The position numbers were made by a program, and so were the translations under genes. 64,000 nt of DNA. Origin: Pseudomonas fluorescens. Its GTDB lineage: Bacteria; Pseudomonadota; Gammaproteobacteria; Pseudomonadales; Pseudomonadaceae. The stretch spans positions 1 through 64,000 of the forward strand of contig NZ_CABVGX010000022.1 in the NCBI RefSeq assembly GCF_902497625.1. Direction: 5' to 3'. The notes under the pieces are model-generated. The model saw nothing but the letters and a program-made list of their open reading frames with translations. It had not been told where the DNA came from and searched no databases. Positions 36,246 through 45,053 of the stretch are shown in pieces. Within the stretch, counting starts at the first letter, position 1, and every line of letters begins with the position of its first letter.

Positions 36246-38279
36246 TTAACCCGATTCCATGCGGTTGCGCCCGGCGTGTTTGGCGCGATACAGCGCCTGA
36301 TCGGCTCTTTTGAGCACGAGATCACTGTGTTCTCCCGATCTGAACGCGGTGAAGCCGATTGAAAGGGTGATGGTGACCGGCTCGCCCTTGAAGTGAAACG
36401 GGCAGGCCTCAATGGAGGCGCGCAGATGTTCAAGAAGCTTGAGGCCCGTGGCTGGAGTGGTATCCGGCAATAACAGAACAAACTCTTCTCCACCAAAACG
36501 GGCGATGAAGTCAGTACCGCGCAAGCGATTGCGTAACACGCCGGCGATGATCTTCAGCACCTTGTCACCGGCCAGATGGCCATAGCTGTCATTGATACGT
36601 TTGAAGTGGTCGAGGTCGATTATGGCCAACAGCAGGGTGTTGCCGTGTTGCTGCCATTGATTGATTTCCCGCTCGAGCCGCTCGCCCCAGGCGGCGCGGT
36701 TGGGCAGCCCGGTCAACGGGTCGATCAAGGCTTTCTGGCGCTGTTCTTCCAGGTGCTCGCGGTAACCCATGGCTTCCTGCTCCATGTGGGCCACGCGTTC
36801 GGCAAGCCCTTGCAAGCGGGCCGCCACTTCCTGCTCACGCTCATCGCGCTGCTGGCGGTGCTGGTCCATCGTTCCGAGCAAACCTTCCAGATGATTTTCC
36901 AGCACATGCTTGAGGCCTTCCAGGTCGGCAGCTTCCTGCATACTGCAGTGCAAACCGTCGACCTGTTCACGAATCTGCGTGTCCATCTCGCGCGCCGCAG
37001 AGCGGCTGTCCGCATGCCCGTCGCTGGCGGCTCGCAGATTGCTCTGGAAGGCTTCCAGGCGTTCGTTGAGCTGTTGCAGATAGGTTTCGAATTCATGCTG
37101 GCCGCTGTCGGTAATGGCCAGCATCAGGGTGGCCAGATCATCCAGAATCGGCAGCAGTTCGTACCAGTTCAGCCCGTTCTGCAAACGCTCGCGCATGGCC
37201 TCGGCTTGTGGCTGATGCCGCTCCGGCAAGGACAAGTCGTCGAGCAGGCCCAACAATGTATCTTCAATATGCCTGGCGACCGAGCTGTAGGAGGGTTCGG
37301 GAGAATCCGGCAGGGCGTAGAGAATGTCGAGTTCCGCTTGTTCCGGATCGATGGCCGCCAATGCCTGCGCCATGGCGGGCGGCAAGGGCAAACGGTCCAG
37401 CAACAACGCCGCCGCCCATTCGTCAGTATTGTCGCTCGGCTGGACGCGTGGGGAAGGGACGATGTCCGCTTGTTCTGCCAGGGTTATCTCGGGCTGGCGC
37501 TGAGGCGGTGCAATCGGTGCCGGTTGCAGCGCTTCGACTGTGGGGAGCTCGACGATTTCTGCGGGCGCGGGGACATCGGTTTCAAAGTGGCTGGCGGTGG
37601 TAACGGTCGGCGCAATTGGTCGCGCCAGTGGCGCGTTGGTGGACTCTGCAATCGCCGGCGTTGCCTCTGGAGCCGGCTGGACGATCGCTTCAATCGGCAT
37701 AGGCCTGGACGCAAAGGTGTCGGCGACGGTGGCTTGCTGCACTGTGTCTTGCGCTTCACGACTGCCAAACAAGCGCTGCAGCAAACCCGGACGCTCAGGC
37801 TCGGCGCGGGACTCTGTCTGACTTAACGCTTTGCCCTGCAACCCGCTCAGTTCACTGAGTAGCAGCGGAATTTCGCGGGCGTGGCTGACGCGGTCATCCA
37901 GCTGCTTGGCGAAACTCTTCAGGGGCCGGCTCACTTCGCGGGGCAGCGGCAACGTCTGCAATTGCGTCACCAGCGCAGACAGCGCGGCACTGGTCTGGCT
38001 GACACGGGTTTCTCGGCGTTGTTCAGAGTCGAGTACGGCTTTTTCCAGGCGCGGGAGCAGGGCCGCCAAGCCGGCATCCATGTCATTGGTACGGATAACG
38101 TCGCGCATTTCCTTCATGCATTGATCAACCGCGCGGTCTGTACCTTCTGCGGCGAGAGTGCTGCGCACCAGCCCGCGACGCAGCAAGTCGAGCCGCGCCT
38201 CCCAGCGCCGCTCTAGCTTTTCCTGTTGCTCAATGCTTTTGAGGTATTTCTCTTTCCAGCGCTGTGCTTCGTCGCTCAT
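36246..38279 (-). CDS. dgcH: Cytoplasmic diguanylate cyclase (GGDEF)
   Basis: 677 residues, no membrane segment. N-terminal 150 residues helical and charged; residues 150-300 are Pro/Ala/Glu-rich and probably disordered; a helical segment leads to the GGDEF domain (about 515-677). The active site is GGEEF at 596-600, with an intact inhibitory I-site RGTD at 587-590. Makes c-di-GMP. Stop of the downstream gene overlaps its ATG (ATGA at 38276-38279), so the phosphatase gene is translated first. Corresponds to PA5487. Confidence 0.9.
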   Translation of the reverse strand: MSDEAQRWKEKYLKSIEQQEKLERRWEARLDLLRRGLVRSTLAAEGTDRAVDQCMKEMRDVIRTNDMDAGLAALLPRLEKAVLDSEQRRETRVSQTSAALSALVTQLQTLPLPREVSRPLKSFAKQLDDRVSHAREIPLLLSELSGLQGKALSQTESRAEPERPGLLQRLFGSREAQDTVQQATVADTFASRPMPIEAIVQPAPEATPAIAESTNAPLARPIAPTVTTASHFETDVPAPAEIVELPTVEALQPAPIAPPQRQPEITLAEQADIVPSPRVQPSDNTDEWAAALLLDRLPLPPAMAQALAAIDPEQAELDILYALPDSPEPSYSSVARHIEDTLLGLLDDLSLPERHQPQAEAMRERLQNGLNWYELLPILDDLATLMLAITDSGQHEFETYLQQLNERLEAFQSNLRAASDGHADSRSAAREMDTQIREQVDGLHCSMQEAADLEGLKHVLENHLEGLLGTMDQHRQQRDEREQEVAARLQGLAERVAHMEQEAMGYREHLEEQRQKALIDPLTGLPNRAAWGERLEREINQWQQHGNTLLLAIIDLDHFKRINDSYGHLAGDKVLKIIAGVLRNRLRGTDFIARFGGEEFVLLLPDTTPATGLKLLEHLRASIEACPFHFKGEPVTITLSIGFTAFRSGEHSDLVLKRADQALYRAKHAGRNRMESG

Positions 38280-39154
38280 TCAAGGGTTCCGCGATGGGCA
38301 GGACTCAGCGCGGGCAATGCATCGGCCGTGAGCGAACCCGGCAGACGAATCTCTACCGCGACCGGCAGGTGATCGGAAATGGGATGTGCCAGCACCTGGA
38401 CCTTTTCAAGGGTCAGGGTCGGACTCAACAAAATATGATCCAGGCAGCGCTGCGGACGCCAGCTCGGGAAGGTAGCTTCCAGTTGCGGTGCGATCAGGCC
38501 GAGATCGCGCAACGGCGAATTCTGCAGCAGGTCACTGGCGTGGGTGTTCATGTCGCCCATCAACACCTGATGCTTGTAGCCGCCTATCAGCTCACGGATA
38601 TACGCCAACTGCATGCTGCGGGTACGTGGCCCAAGTGCAAGGTGCATCATGACCACCACCAGCGCTTCCGGGCCTTCGCCGAACCTGACCAGAATGGCCC
38701 CGCGACCTTTCGGCCCCGGCAGCGGATGATCTTCGATCGCCCACGGGCGCAGGCGGCTCAGGACACCATTGCTGTGCTGGCCGAGTCTTCCGAGATTGCG
38801 GTTGAGTTGTTGATACCAGTAAGGGAAGGCGCCCAGTTGAGCCAGGTGCTCGACCTGATTGACATAGCCCGAGCGCAGGCTGCCGCCATCAGCTTCCTGC
38901 AAGGCGACCAGATCGAAGTCGCCTAGCAGGTTGCCGATCTTTTGCAGATTGTCGGCACGCCCGATGTGCGGCAACAAGTGCTGCCAACCCCGGGTCAGGT
39001 AGTGCCGATAGCGCTCTGTGCTGATGCCGACCTGGATGTTGAAACTGAGCAAACGCAGACGGCTGTCTGCGGGCAGGCCCGTCGATTCCAGATGATGCTC
39101 GTTGACCCGCGGATCATGCAGGCCAACGACGCGTTCATTTCTCCAGCGGCGCAT
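38276..39154 (-). CDS. Endonuclease/exonuclease/phosphatase family protein
   Basis: 292 residues, single EEP domain. Visible catalytic residues: SFNIQVG near the N-terminus, the conserved Glu in ALQEADGGS, GDMNTHASD, and the terminal DHLPV. Metal-dependent phosphodiester or phosphomonoester hydrolase; substrate unknown. Short distance (14 bases) after dsbA stop in the opposite order: it lies upstream of the diguanylate cyclase gene and downstream of dsbA, all leftward. Confidence 0.88.
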   Translation of the reverse strand: MRRWRNERVVGLHDPRVNEHHLESTGLPADSRLRLLSFNIQVGISTERYRHYLTRGWQHLLPHIGRADNLQKIGNLLGDFDLVALQEADGGSLRSGYVNQVEHLAQLGAFPYWYQQLNRNLGRLGQHSNGVLSRLRPWAIEDHPLPGPKGRGAILVRFGEGPEALVVVMMHLALGPRTRSMQLAYIRELIGGYKHQVLMGDMNTHASDLLQNSPLRDLGLIAPQLEATFPSWRPQRCLDHILLSPTLTLEKVQVLAHPISDHLPVAVEIRLPGSLTADALPALSPAHRGTLE

Positions 39155-39168
39155 GGCAGTCGCCGCGC

Positions 39169-39810
39169 TTAGTTGGCAGCAGCCTTGGTTGCCGCTCGCT
39201 CCTGGTCGACCAGTTTGTCGGCCAGTTGCAGAGCTTGTTCAGCGCCACCGGCGGAGCCGATGTCAAAGCGGTATTTGCCGTTGACGACCATGGTAGGTAC
39301 GCCGGTGATTTCATATTTCTTGGCCAGCTCTTTGGCCTGATTCACTTGCCCCTTGATGGCGAAGGAGTTGAACGTGGCGAGGAATTTGTCCTTGTCGACA
39401 CCTTGGGTAGCCAGGAACTCGGCCATCTCTTCCGGCGTTACCAGCTTCTTGTGTTCTTCCTGGATAGCCTTGAAGACCGCAGCATGAACTTTATGCTCGA
39501 CGCCCATTGATTCAAGAGTCAGGAACATTTGCCCGTGTGCATCCCATGGGCCGCCGAACATGGCTGGAATACGTTTGAAATTGACGTCGGAGGGCAATTT
39601 CTCAACCCAAGGATTGATCACTGGCTCAAATTTGTAGCAATGCGGGCAGCCATACCAGAACAGCTCCACGACTTCGATCTTGCCGGGCACTGCTACCTGA
39701 ACCGGATTGGCCAGTTCGACATAAGGTGCGGCGGGTGCTTCGGCAGCCTGGACGGACATGCCGAACAGGCTGGCAGCGGCCAGAGCGGCGCTGATGATCA
39801 GATTACGCAT
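39169..39810 (-). CDS. dsbA: Thiol:disulfide interchange protein DsbA
   Basis: 213 residues with a signal peptide (MRNLIISAALAAASLFGMSVQA). Thioredoxin fold with inserted helical domain; active site CPHC in FWYGCPHCYKF near 54-57 and the cis-Pro loop VPTMVVNG. Main oxidant of periplasmic cysteines; clients nearby include cytochromes c and the CSS phosphodiesterase. TAGG-type site precedes the ATG. Confidence 0.96.
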   Translation of the reverse strand: MRNLIISAALAAASLFGMSVQAAEAPAAPYVELANPVQVAVPGKIEVVELFWYGCPHCYKFEPVINPWVEKLPSDVNFKRIPAMFGGPWDAHGQMFLTLESMGVEHKVHAAVFKAIQEEHKKLVTPEEMAEFLATQGVDKDKFLATFNSFAIKGQVNQAKELAKKYEITGVPTMVVNGKYRFDIGSAGGAEQALQLADKLVDQERAATKAAAN

Positions 39811-39903
39811 GCTTTACTCCTGGACAAATGGGGTCACCTCGCGCGACCTGTTTTCAGACAGATCATGGCGGGCTCGAGTGCTGTAGTGTAACGGTAGCGG
39901 CCA

Positions 39904-39934
39904 TAAAAAAGGGCAGCCGCAGCCACCCTTTTTA
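39904..39934 (-). terminator. Terminator of the cytochrome c4 gene
   Basis: On the minus strand AAAAAGGG ... CCCTTTTTT with a GC-rich inner part forms a hairpin ending in six T, 78 bases after the c4 stop and upstream of dsbA. Confidence 0.8.
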
Positions 39935-40011
39935 TACTTGCTGCGACGGATTAATAGAGCGTTAACGTTGCAGGAGATGTACGCCCCTGGCGACGCTCAA
40001 TCCGCACTGAC

Positions 40012-40623
40012 TCAGTGCAGGCCCTGAATGTAGCTGGACACTGCGGCGATATCTTCGTCGCTCAGTCGCTTGGCAATAGTCTGCATGGTTTTGGTGTCGC
40101 CGTCGTTATTGCGGCCGCCTTCTTCCTTGCGGAAGTCAGTCAGTTGTTTGGCGATGTATTGAGCATGCTGGCCGCCCAGGTGTGGGAAACCGGCGGGTGC
40201 GTTGCCTTTGCCGTCTGGCGAGTGGCAGCCGGTGCAGGCTGGCAGGCCCTTGGCCAGGTCGCCGCCACGGAACAATGCTTCACCGCGAGCCACGAGTTTC
40301 GGGTCGGCGGCGCCCACGCTGCCTTTCTGGCTGGCGAAGTAGGCAGATATATCAGCCAGGTCCTGATCGCTCAGGTTGGTCAGCAGGCCGGTCATTTCAA
40401 GTACGACACGTTTGCCGGATTTGATGTCATGCAACTGCTTGTTCAGATAACGCTCGCCCTGGCCTGCCAGTTTCGGAAAGTTAGGCGCCATGCTGTTGCC
40501 ATCCGGGCCATGACAGGCGCCACATACTGCGGCTTTCGCCTGACCAGCAGTCGCATCACCTGCAGCATGGGCTACGCCCGAGATCCCCACGGTCAACAGC
40601 AGACTCACGATCAATTTGTTCAT
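40012..40623 (-). CDS. cc4: Diheme cytochrome c4
   Basis: 203 residues with a signal peptide (MNKLIVSLLLTVGISGVAHA). Two cytochrome c domains with CGACH near 35-39 and CTGCH near 132-136; Met ligands in NSMAPNF and TKTMQTIAKRL regions. Periplasmic electron carrier to terminal oxidases. Follows the c5-type cytochrome gene after 46 bases in one operon. Confidence 0.95.
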   Translation of the reverse strand: MNKLIVSLLLTVGISGVAHAAGDATAGQAKAAVCGACHGPDGNSMAPNFPKLAGQGERYLNKQLHDIKSGKRVVLEMTGLLTNLSDQDLADISAYFASQKGSVGAADPKLVARGEALFRGGDLAKGLPACTGCHSPDGKGNAPAGFPHLGGQHAQYIAKQLTDFRKEEGGRNNDGDTKTMQTIAKRLSDEDIAAVSSYIQGLH

Positions 40624-40669
40624 CAGCTAATCCAACTACGGCTAAGGGTTAAAGAGTTATGGGCCGGGA

Positions 40670-40960
40670 TCACTCGCTCATCCACTGGATGATGGCTCGG
40701 TAATCCTCGGCACTGCAGTCCATGCACAAACCACGCGGCGGCATCGCCTTGAAACCCTGGGTAACGTGTTGCACCAGCGTCTCCATACCTTTCGCCAGCC
40801 TCGGCGTCCAGGCTGCCTGATCGCCTTTTCTGGGCGCCAAGGGTAGTTGGCCGGAATGACACGCACCACAAACACGGTTGTACACAGCTTCCGGATCCTG
40901 TGTAGCCTGAGCGCTGTAAAGCGGCATCAAGATACCGGCAGCTAGCAGCCATTTCGTCAT
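40670..40960 (-). CDS. Monoheme c5-type cytochrome
   Basis: 96 residues with a signal peptide (MTKWLLAAGILMPLYSAQA). Heme site CGACH near 31-35; the Met ligand is in FKAMPPRG; the additional pair CMDC near 79-82 is the disulfide typical of c5-type domains. Probable periplasmic electron donor, paired with cytochrome c4. Confidence 0.93.
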   Translation of the reverse strand: MTKWLLAAGILMPLYSAQATQDPEAVYNRVCGACHSGQLPLAPRKGDQAAWTPRLAKGMETLVQHVTQGFKAMPPRGLCMDCSAEDYRAIIQWMSE

Positions 40961-41151
40961 AAAACGACCTTTTCAGGGTTGAGAGCGTTCTGCGTTCTAA
41001 TGCGCAATCAGGGTCAATCGCTCTCGTGAACTTCATCCTACGCTGGGACAAAGCGCACACAAAATCTGCGGCATTATATACTGGCGTCACTGAAACGGAA
41101 ACGACACCGCTTGCCGCGTCCATTCCTGGCGCCGCCCACATCGGAAATCCC

Positions 41152-41796
41152 ATGCAACTCAAGAATCCCATCCTCGGCCTGTGCCAACAGTCCACCTTCA
41201 TGCTCAGTGCCGCCAAAGTCGATCAATGCCCTGACGATGAAGGCTTCGAAGTGGCCTTTGCCGGCCGTTCCAACGCCGGTAAATCCAGCGCTTTGAACAC
41301 CCTGACGCACGCCAGCCTGGCGCGGACCTCGAAAACCCCGGGTCGCACGCAACTGTTGAACTTCTTCAAGCTAGACGATGATCGTCGTCTGGTCGACCTG
41401 CCGGGTTACGGTTATGCGAAAGTGCCCATTCCGCTGAAGCTGCACTGGCAGCGTCACCTGGAAGCTTATCTGGGTGGTCGCGAGAGTCTGAAAGGGTTGA
41501 TCCTGATGATGGACATCCGTCATCCAATGACCGATTTCGATCTGTTGATGCTCGATTGGGCAGTCGCCAGCGGCATGCCAATGCACATTCTGCTGACCAA
41601 AGCCGACAAGCTGACCTACGGCGCGGCGAAGAACGTGTTGCTCAAAGTCCAGGCAGAGATCCGCAAGGGTTGGGGCGATGCGATCAGCATTCAGCTGTTC
41701 TCGGCACCCAAACGACTGGGCCTGGAAGACGCCTACACTGTACTGGCGGGCTGGATGGAACTGGCGGATAAGGGCGCGGAGCCTGTCGGGCAATAA
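41152..41796 (+). CDS. engB: Ribosome biogenesis GTPase EngB (YihA/YsxC)
   Basis: 214 residues starting [19 protein letters not shown] GTPase with G1 GRSNAGKSS near 39, G2 KTPGRTQ, G3 DLPGYG, G4 TKAD and a G5-type SAPK. Needed for 50S assembly. A 42-codon in-frame extension upstream exists but is outside the family. Divergent from the c5-type cytochrome gene. Confidence 0.95.
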   Translation: MQLKNPILGLCQQSTFMLSAAKVDQCPDDEGFEVAFAGRSNAGKSSALNTLTHASLARTSKTPGRTQLLNFFKLDDDRRLVDLPGYGYAKVPIPLKLHWQRHLEAYLGGRESLKGLILMMDIRHPMTDFDLLMLDWAVASGMPMHILLTKADKLTYGAAKNVLLKVQAEIRKGWGDAISIQLFSAPKRLGLEDAYTVLAGWMELADKGAEPVGQ

Positions 41797-41805
41797 ACTG
41801 CAGGC

Positions 41806-41936
41806 AAAAAAAACCCCGGACTTCTTATGGGGAGGGGGAAGTTCGGGGTCCAAGCTCCGGACCGCTAGGGCGGGGTCCGGATATCTGCCAACACTTAACA
41901 CAACATAGGAGCATTGAACGGCTTCACCAGCCATTC
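41806..41936 (-). ncRNA. ersA: Small regulatory RNA ErsA (Spot 42 position)
   Basis: A 131-base minus-strand transcript is predicted from its promoter to its terminator. The 3' hairpin CCCCGAACTTC / GAAGTCCGGGG has a C-rich loop (CCCCTCCCC) and ends in eight T. An inner hairpin GGACCCCGCC...GGTCCGG precedes it. The engB-polA gap is where ErsA lies in P. aeruginosa (about 132 nt, AlgU-dependent) and Spot 42 in E. coli. Start near 41936 is inferred from the -10 site. ErsA acts with Hfq on mRNAs such as algC and oprD in P. aeruginosa; targets here are not known. Confidence 0.82.
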
Positions 41937-41942
41937 AGTTAC

Positions 41943-41971
41943 TCTGAGTGAGCGTTCACAGGTTTAGTTCC
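41943..41971 (-). promoter_or_regulatory. AlgU (sigma-22)-type promoter of ersA
   Basis: Minus strand GGAACTA (41971-41965), 17-base spacer, TCAGA (41947-41943); AlgU consensus is GAACTT-N16/17-TCTGA. The start falls 6-7 bases downstream, giving an RNA length equal to that known for ErsA. Confidence 0.75.
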
Positions 41972-42100
41972 GGGCGATCAGAAACCATTTGAAATAAACC
42001 GGTTCGATATTTTGAATATGCCAGTCTCTCTCGCGGCATAGCTTGCCCGTGTGGCCACCTGATTTGCTCATCTTTGCACCTGATTGTTGCGAGTTGTTTC

Positions 42101-42150
42101 CGTTGGATTGCGCAGCGATCCCCAAAAAGGGACTGCTGCGCAGTCCAACG
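42101..42150. repeat. Inverted repeat upstream of the polA 3' end
   Basis: CGTTGGATTGCGCAGC (42101-42116) and GCTGCGCAGTCCAACG (42135-42150) pair over 16 bases with one mismatch. A half element 'ggggacaagtcccctcgccacag' type follows at about 42150-42172, related to the repeat at 46353-46404. The remaining gap 41972-42100 holds nothing I can name. Confidence 0.6.
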
Positions 42151-42207
42151 GGGACAAGTCCCCTCGCCACAGATCCCTTTCCGGAATTCGCTCCTACGAA
42201 AGCACGA

Positions 42208-44979
42208 TCAATGTGCTTCGTCCCAATTGTTTCCCACACCTACTTCGACCAGCAGCGGCACATCAAGCTTCGCTGCCTCGCTCATGTGCAGACGAATTTC
42301 CTCGCGAACCTTGTCGACCAGATCTTCACGCACTTCGAGCACCAATTCATCGTGCACCTGCAGGATGACTTTGGCGTCCAGACCGGACAACGTCAGCCAG
42401 TTATCCACAGCCACCATGGCTTTCTTGATGATGTCAGCTGCGGTGCCTTGCATCGGCGCGTTGATCGCGGTGCGTTCGGCGCCTTTGCGCAAGGCCGGGT
42501 TCTTCGCATTGATTTCCGGCAAATACAGGCGGCGGCCGAAGATGGTTTCAACGAAGCCTTGCTCGGCAGCTTGCGCACGAGTGCGCTCCATATACTCCAG
42601 CACGCCGGGATAGCGGGCAAAGTAACGGTCGATATACGCCTGGGATTGCTTGCGATCCACCCCGATCTGCTTGGCCAGACCAAATGCGCTCATGCCGTAG
42701 ATCAACCCGAAATTGATCGCCTTGGCACTCCGGCGCTGATCATTGCTGACGTCCGCCAGCGCAACCCCGAACACTTCCGCTGCGGTGGCCCTGTGCACAT
42801 CAAGGTCGTTACGGAAGGCGTGCAGCAAACCTTCATCCTTGGCCAGGTGCGCCATGATCCGCAGTTCGATCTGCGAATAGTCAGCGGCCAACAGTTTGTA
42901 ACCTTTCGGCGCGACAAAAGCCTGCCGAATCCGTCGGCCTTCGGCAGTGCGGATAGGGATGTTCTGCAGGTTGGGATCGATCGACGACAAGCGTCCGGTG
43001 GCGGCGACGGCCTGTTGATAAGTCGTGTGGATACGGCCGGTGCGCGTGTTGATCTGTTCTGGCAGGCGGTCGGTGTACGTGCTCTTGAGCTTGCTCAGCG
43101 AGCGATACTGCATCAGCACTTTAGGCAGCGGATAATCCTGCTCGGCCAATTCGGAGAGCACCGCTTCAGCGGTAGACGCCTGGCCCTTGGCGGTTTTGCT
43201 GAGTACCGGCAAACCGAGTTTCTCGTAAAGGATCACGCCCAGTTGCTTGGGTGAGCCGAGATTGAACTCCTCGCCGGCGATAGCGAAGGCTTCACGCTCC
43301 AGTGCCACCAGTTTCTCGCCCAATTCGACGCTCTGGATGCCCAACAGGTTGGCATCGACAAGCGCCCCCTGACGTTCGATCCGCGCCAGCACCGGCATCA
43401 ATGGCATTTCTATTTCGTTCAGCACTTTGTTCAGACTCGGCGTCGCTGCCAGTTTTTCCTGCAGGGCAAGGTGCAAACGGAACGTGACATCAGCATCTTC
43501 TGCCGCATAAGGACCGGCCAGCTCCAGCGAAATCTGATCGAAACTCAGTTGTTTGACGCCTTTGCCGGCAATGTCCTGGATATCGGTTTTGCTCTGACCC
43601 AGGTATTTCAGCGCCAGGCTGTCCATGTCGTGACGGGTGGCGGTCGAATCAAGCACATAGGACTCGAGCATCGTGTCGTAGGCAATACCCTGGACGAGGA
43701 TCCCGTTAGCCTGATCGCCACCGATCGCGCAGTTGGCGAGGATGTTGGTTTCGAACTTGGCGTGCTGGCCGACTTTCAGCTTCTGCGGGTTTTCCAGCAG
43801 CGGCTTGAGGGCCCGCAGCACGTTGTCGCGGTCCAGCTGATCCGGCACGCCCATGTAGGAATGAGTCAGCGGAATGTAGGCCGCTTCGTTGGCTGAAACG
43901 GAAAACGCCAGCCCCACCAATTGCGCGTGTTGCGCATCGATACCGTTGGTTTCGGTGACGATAGCGATCAGCGGCGCCTTGTCGAGCTTGTCCAGCCAGA
44001 CATCGAAGCGCGCCTGATCGAGGATGGTTTCGTATCGGGCTTCGACAGCGTCCGCCGGCTGCGCCTCGGCGACTTCGACAATCTCCTGACCGGAGCGCTT
44101 GGCATCGCGCTGATTTTCGTCGGACCAGCTTTTGAATTCCAGCAGGGCGTAGAGCTCGGCGAGCTTGTCGTGATCGGGCTGGCCCATCTGCAGGTCATCG
44201 AGGCCGATATCCAGCGGCACGTCGATTTTGATCGTCGCCAGTTGGTACGAGAGGAAAGCCATCTCGCGGTGCTCTTCAAGCTTGGCCGGTAAAGTTTTTG
44301 CGCCGCGAATCGGCAGCGTCGGCACGATGTCGAGCTGCTCGTAAAGCTCTTTCAGGCCACCGTTGACGCCCATCAGCAAACCAGACGCAGTCTTAGGCCC
44401 AATGCCTGGCACGCCCGGGATATTGTCGGAAGAATCGCCCATCAGTGCCAGATAATCGATGATCTGCTCGGGAGCGACGCCGAATTTCTCCTTCACGCCG
44501 TCTACGTCCAGCGCGCTACCGGTCATGGTGTTGACCAAGGTAATGTGCCCGTCAACGAGTTGCGCCATGTCCTTGTCGCCGGTGGAGATGACCACCGGTC
44601 GGTCCGCCGCCGCGCTGCTGCGGGCGAGGGTGCCGATCACGTCATCGGCCTCGACGCCATCGACGCACAGCAAGGGGAAGCCCAGAGCCTTGACGCTCTG
44701 GTGCAGCGGCTCGATCTGTACACGCATGTCGTCAGGCATGCTCGGCCGGTTGGCCTTGTATTGGGCGTACATGTCATCGCGAAACGTCCCACCCTTGGCG
44801 TCGAACACCACGGCGAACGGACTGTCCGGGTACTGCTTGCGCAGACTCTTGAGCATGTTCAATACGCCTTTGACCGCACCGGTCGGCAGGCCTCTGGACG
44901 TGGTCAGCGGTGGCAGCGCGTGGAAGGCGCGATAGAGGTAAGAAGAACCGTCCACCAGGACGAGGGGGGCTTGGCTCAT
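42208..44979 (-). CDS. polA: DNA polymerase I
   Basis: 923 residues from MSQAPLVLVDGSSY. Domains: 5'-3' exonuclease (about 1-290), 3'-5' exonuclease-like (about 320-510), polymerase (about 520-923) with LLAADYSQIELRIMAHL and QVHDELVLEV intact. In the exonuclease domain the Exo I motif DTE reads VTE (V341, E343), and the Exo II Asp is Glu (E410 in KFETN), followed by an insertion (GGDQANGILVQ region); Exo III YAAEDAD is intact. Proofreading is therefore probably weak or lost. Repair and Okazaki fragment processing should be unaffected. Confidence 0.96.
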   Translation of the reverse strand: MSQAPLVLVDGSSYLYRAFHALPPLTTSRGLPTGAVKGVLNMLKSLRKQYPDSPFAVVFDAKGGTFRDDMYAQYKANRPSMPDDMRVQIEPLHQSVKALGFPLLCVDGVEADDVIGTLARSSAAADRPVVISTGDKDMAQLVDGHITLVNTMTGSALDVDGVKEKFGVAPEQIIDYLALMGDSSDNIPGVPGIGPKTASGLLMGVNGGLKELYEQLDIVPTLPIRGAKTLPAKLEEHREMAFLSYQLATIKIDVPLDIGLDDLQMGQPDHDKLAELYALLEFKSWSDENQRDAKRSGQEIVEVAEAQPADAVEARYETILDQARFDVWLDKLDKAPLIAIVTETNGIDAQHAQLVGLAFSVSANEAAYIPLTHSYMGVPDQLDRDNVLRALKPLLENPQKLKVGQHAKFETNILANCAIGGDQANGILVQGIAYDTMLESYVLDSTATRHDMDSLALKYLGQSKTDIQDIAGKGVKQLSFDQISLELAGPYAAEDADVTFRLHLALQEKLAATPSLNKVLNEIEMPLMPVLARIERQGALVDANLLGIQSVELGEKLVALEREAFAIAGEEFNLGSPKQLGVILYEKLGLPVLSKTAKGQASTAEAVLSELAEQDYPLPKVLMQYRSLSKLKSTYTDRLPEQINTRTGRIHTTYQQAVAATGRLSSIDPNLQNIPIRTAEGRRIRQAFVAPKGYKLLAADYSQIELRIMAHLAKDEGLLHAFRNDLDVHRATAAEVFGVALADVSNDQRRSAKAINFGLIYGMSAFGLAKQIGVDRKQSQAYIDRYFARYPGVLEYMERTRAQAAEQGFVETIFGRRLYLPEINAKNPALRKGAERTAINAPMQGTAADIIKKAMVAVDNWLTLSGLDAKVILQVHDELVLEVREDLVDKVREEIRLHMSEAAKLDVPLLVEVGVGNNWDEAH

Positions 44980-45053
44980 GAGCACGATCAACCTTTTCGG
45001 CGGGTCCGGCGCTAGAATAGCGGGACCATTGACGACAAAGGGACAAGGTTATC

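Noticed and set aside
36576..37826. 416-codon plus-strand frame opposite the diguanylate cyclase
   Set aside because: Antisense shadow; the minus-strand gene has an intact GGEEF domain.
42043..43254. 403-codon plus-strand frame over polA
   Set aside because: Antisense to conserved polymerase motifs and begins inside repeat DNA.
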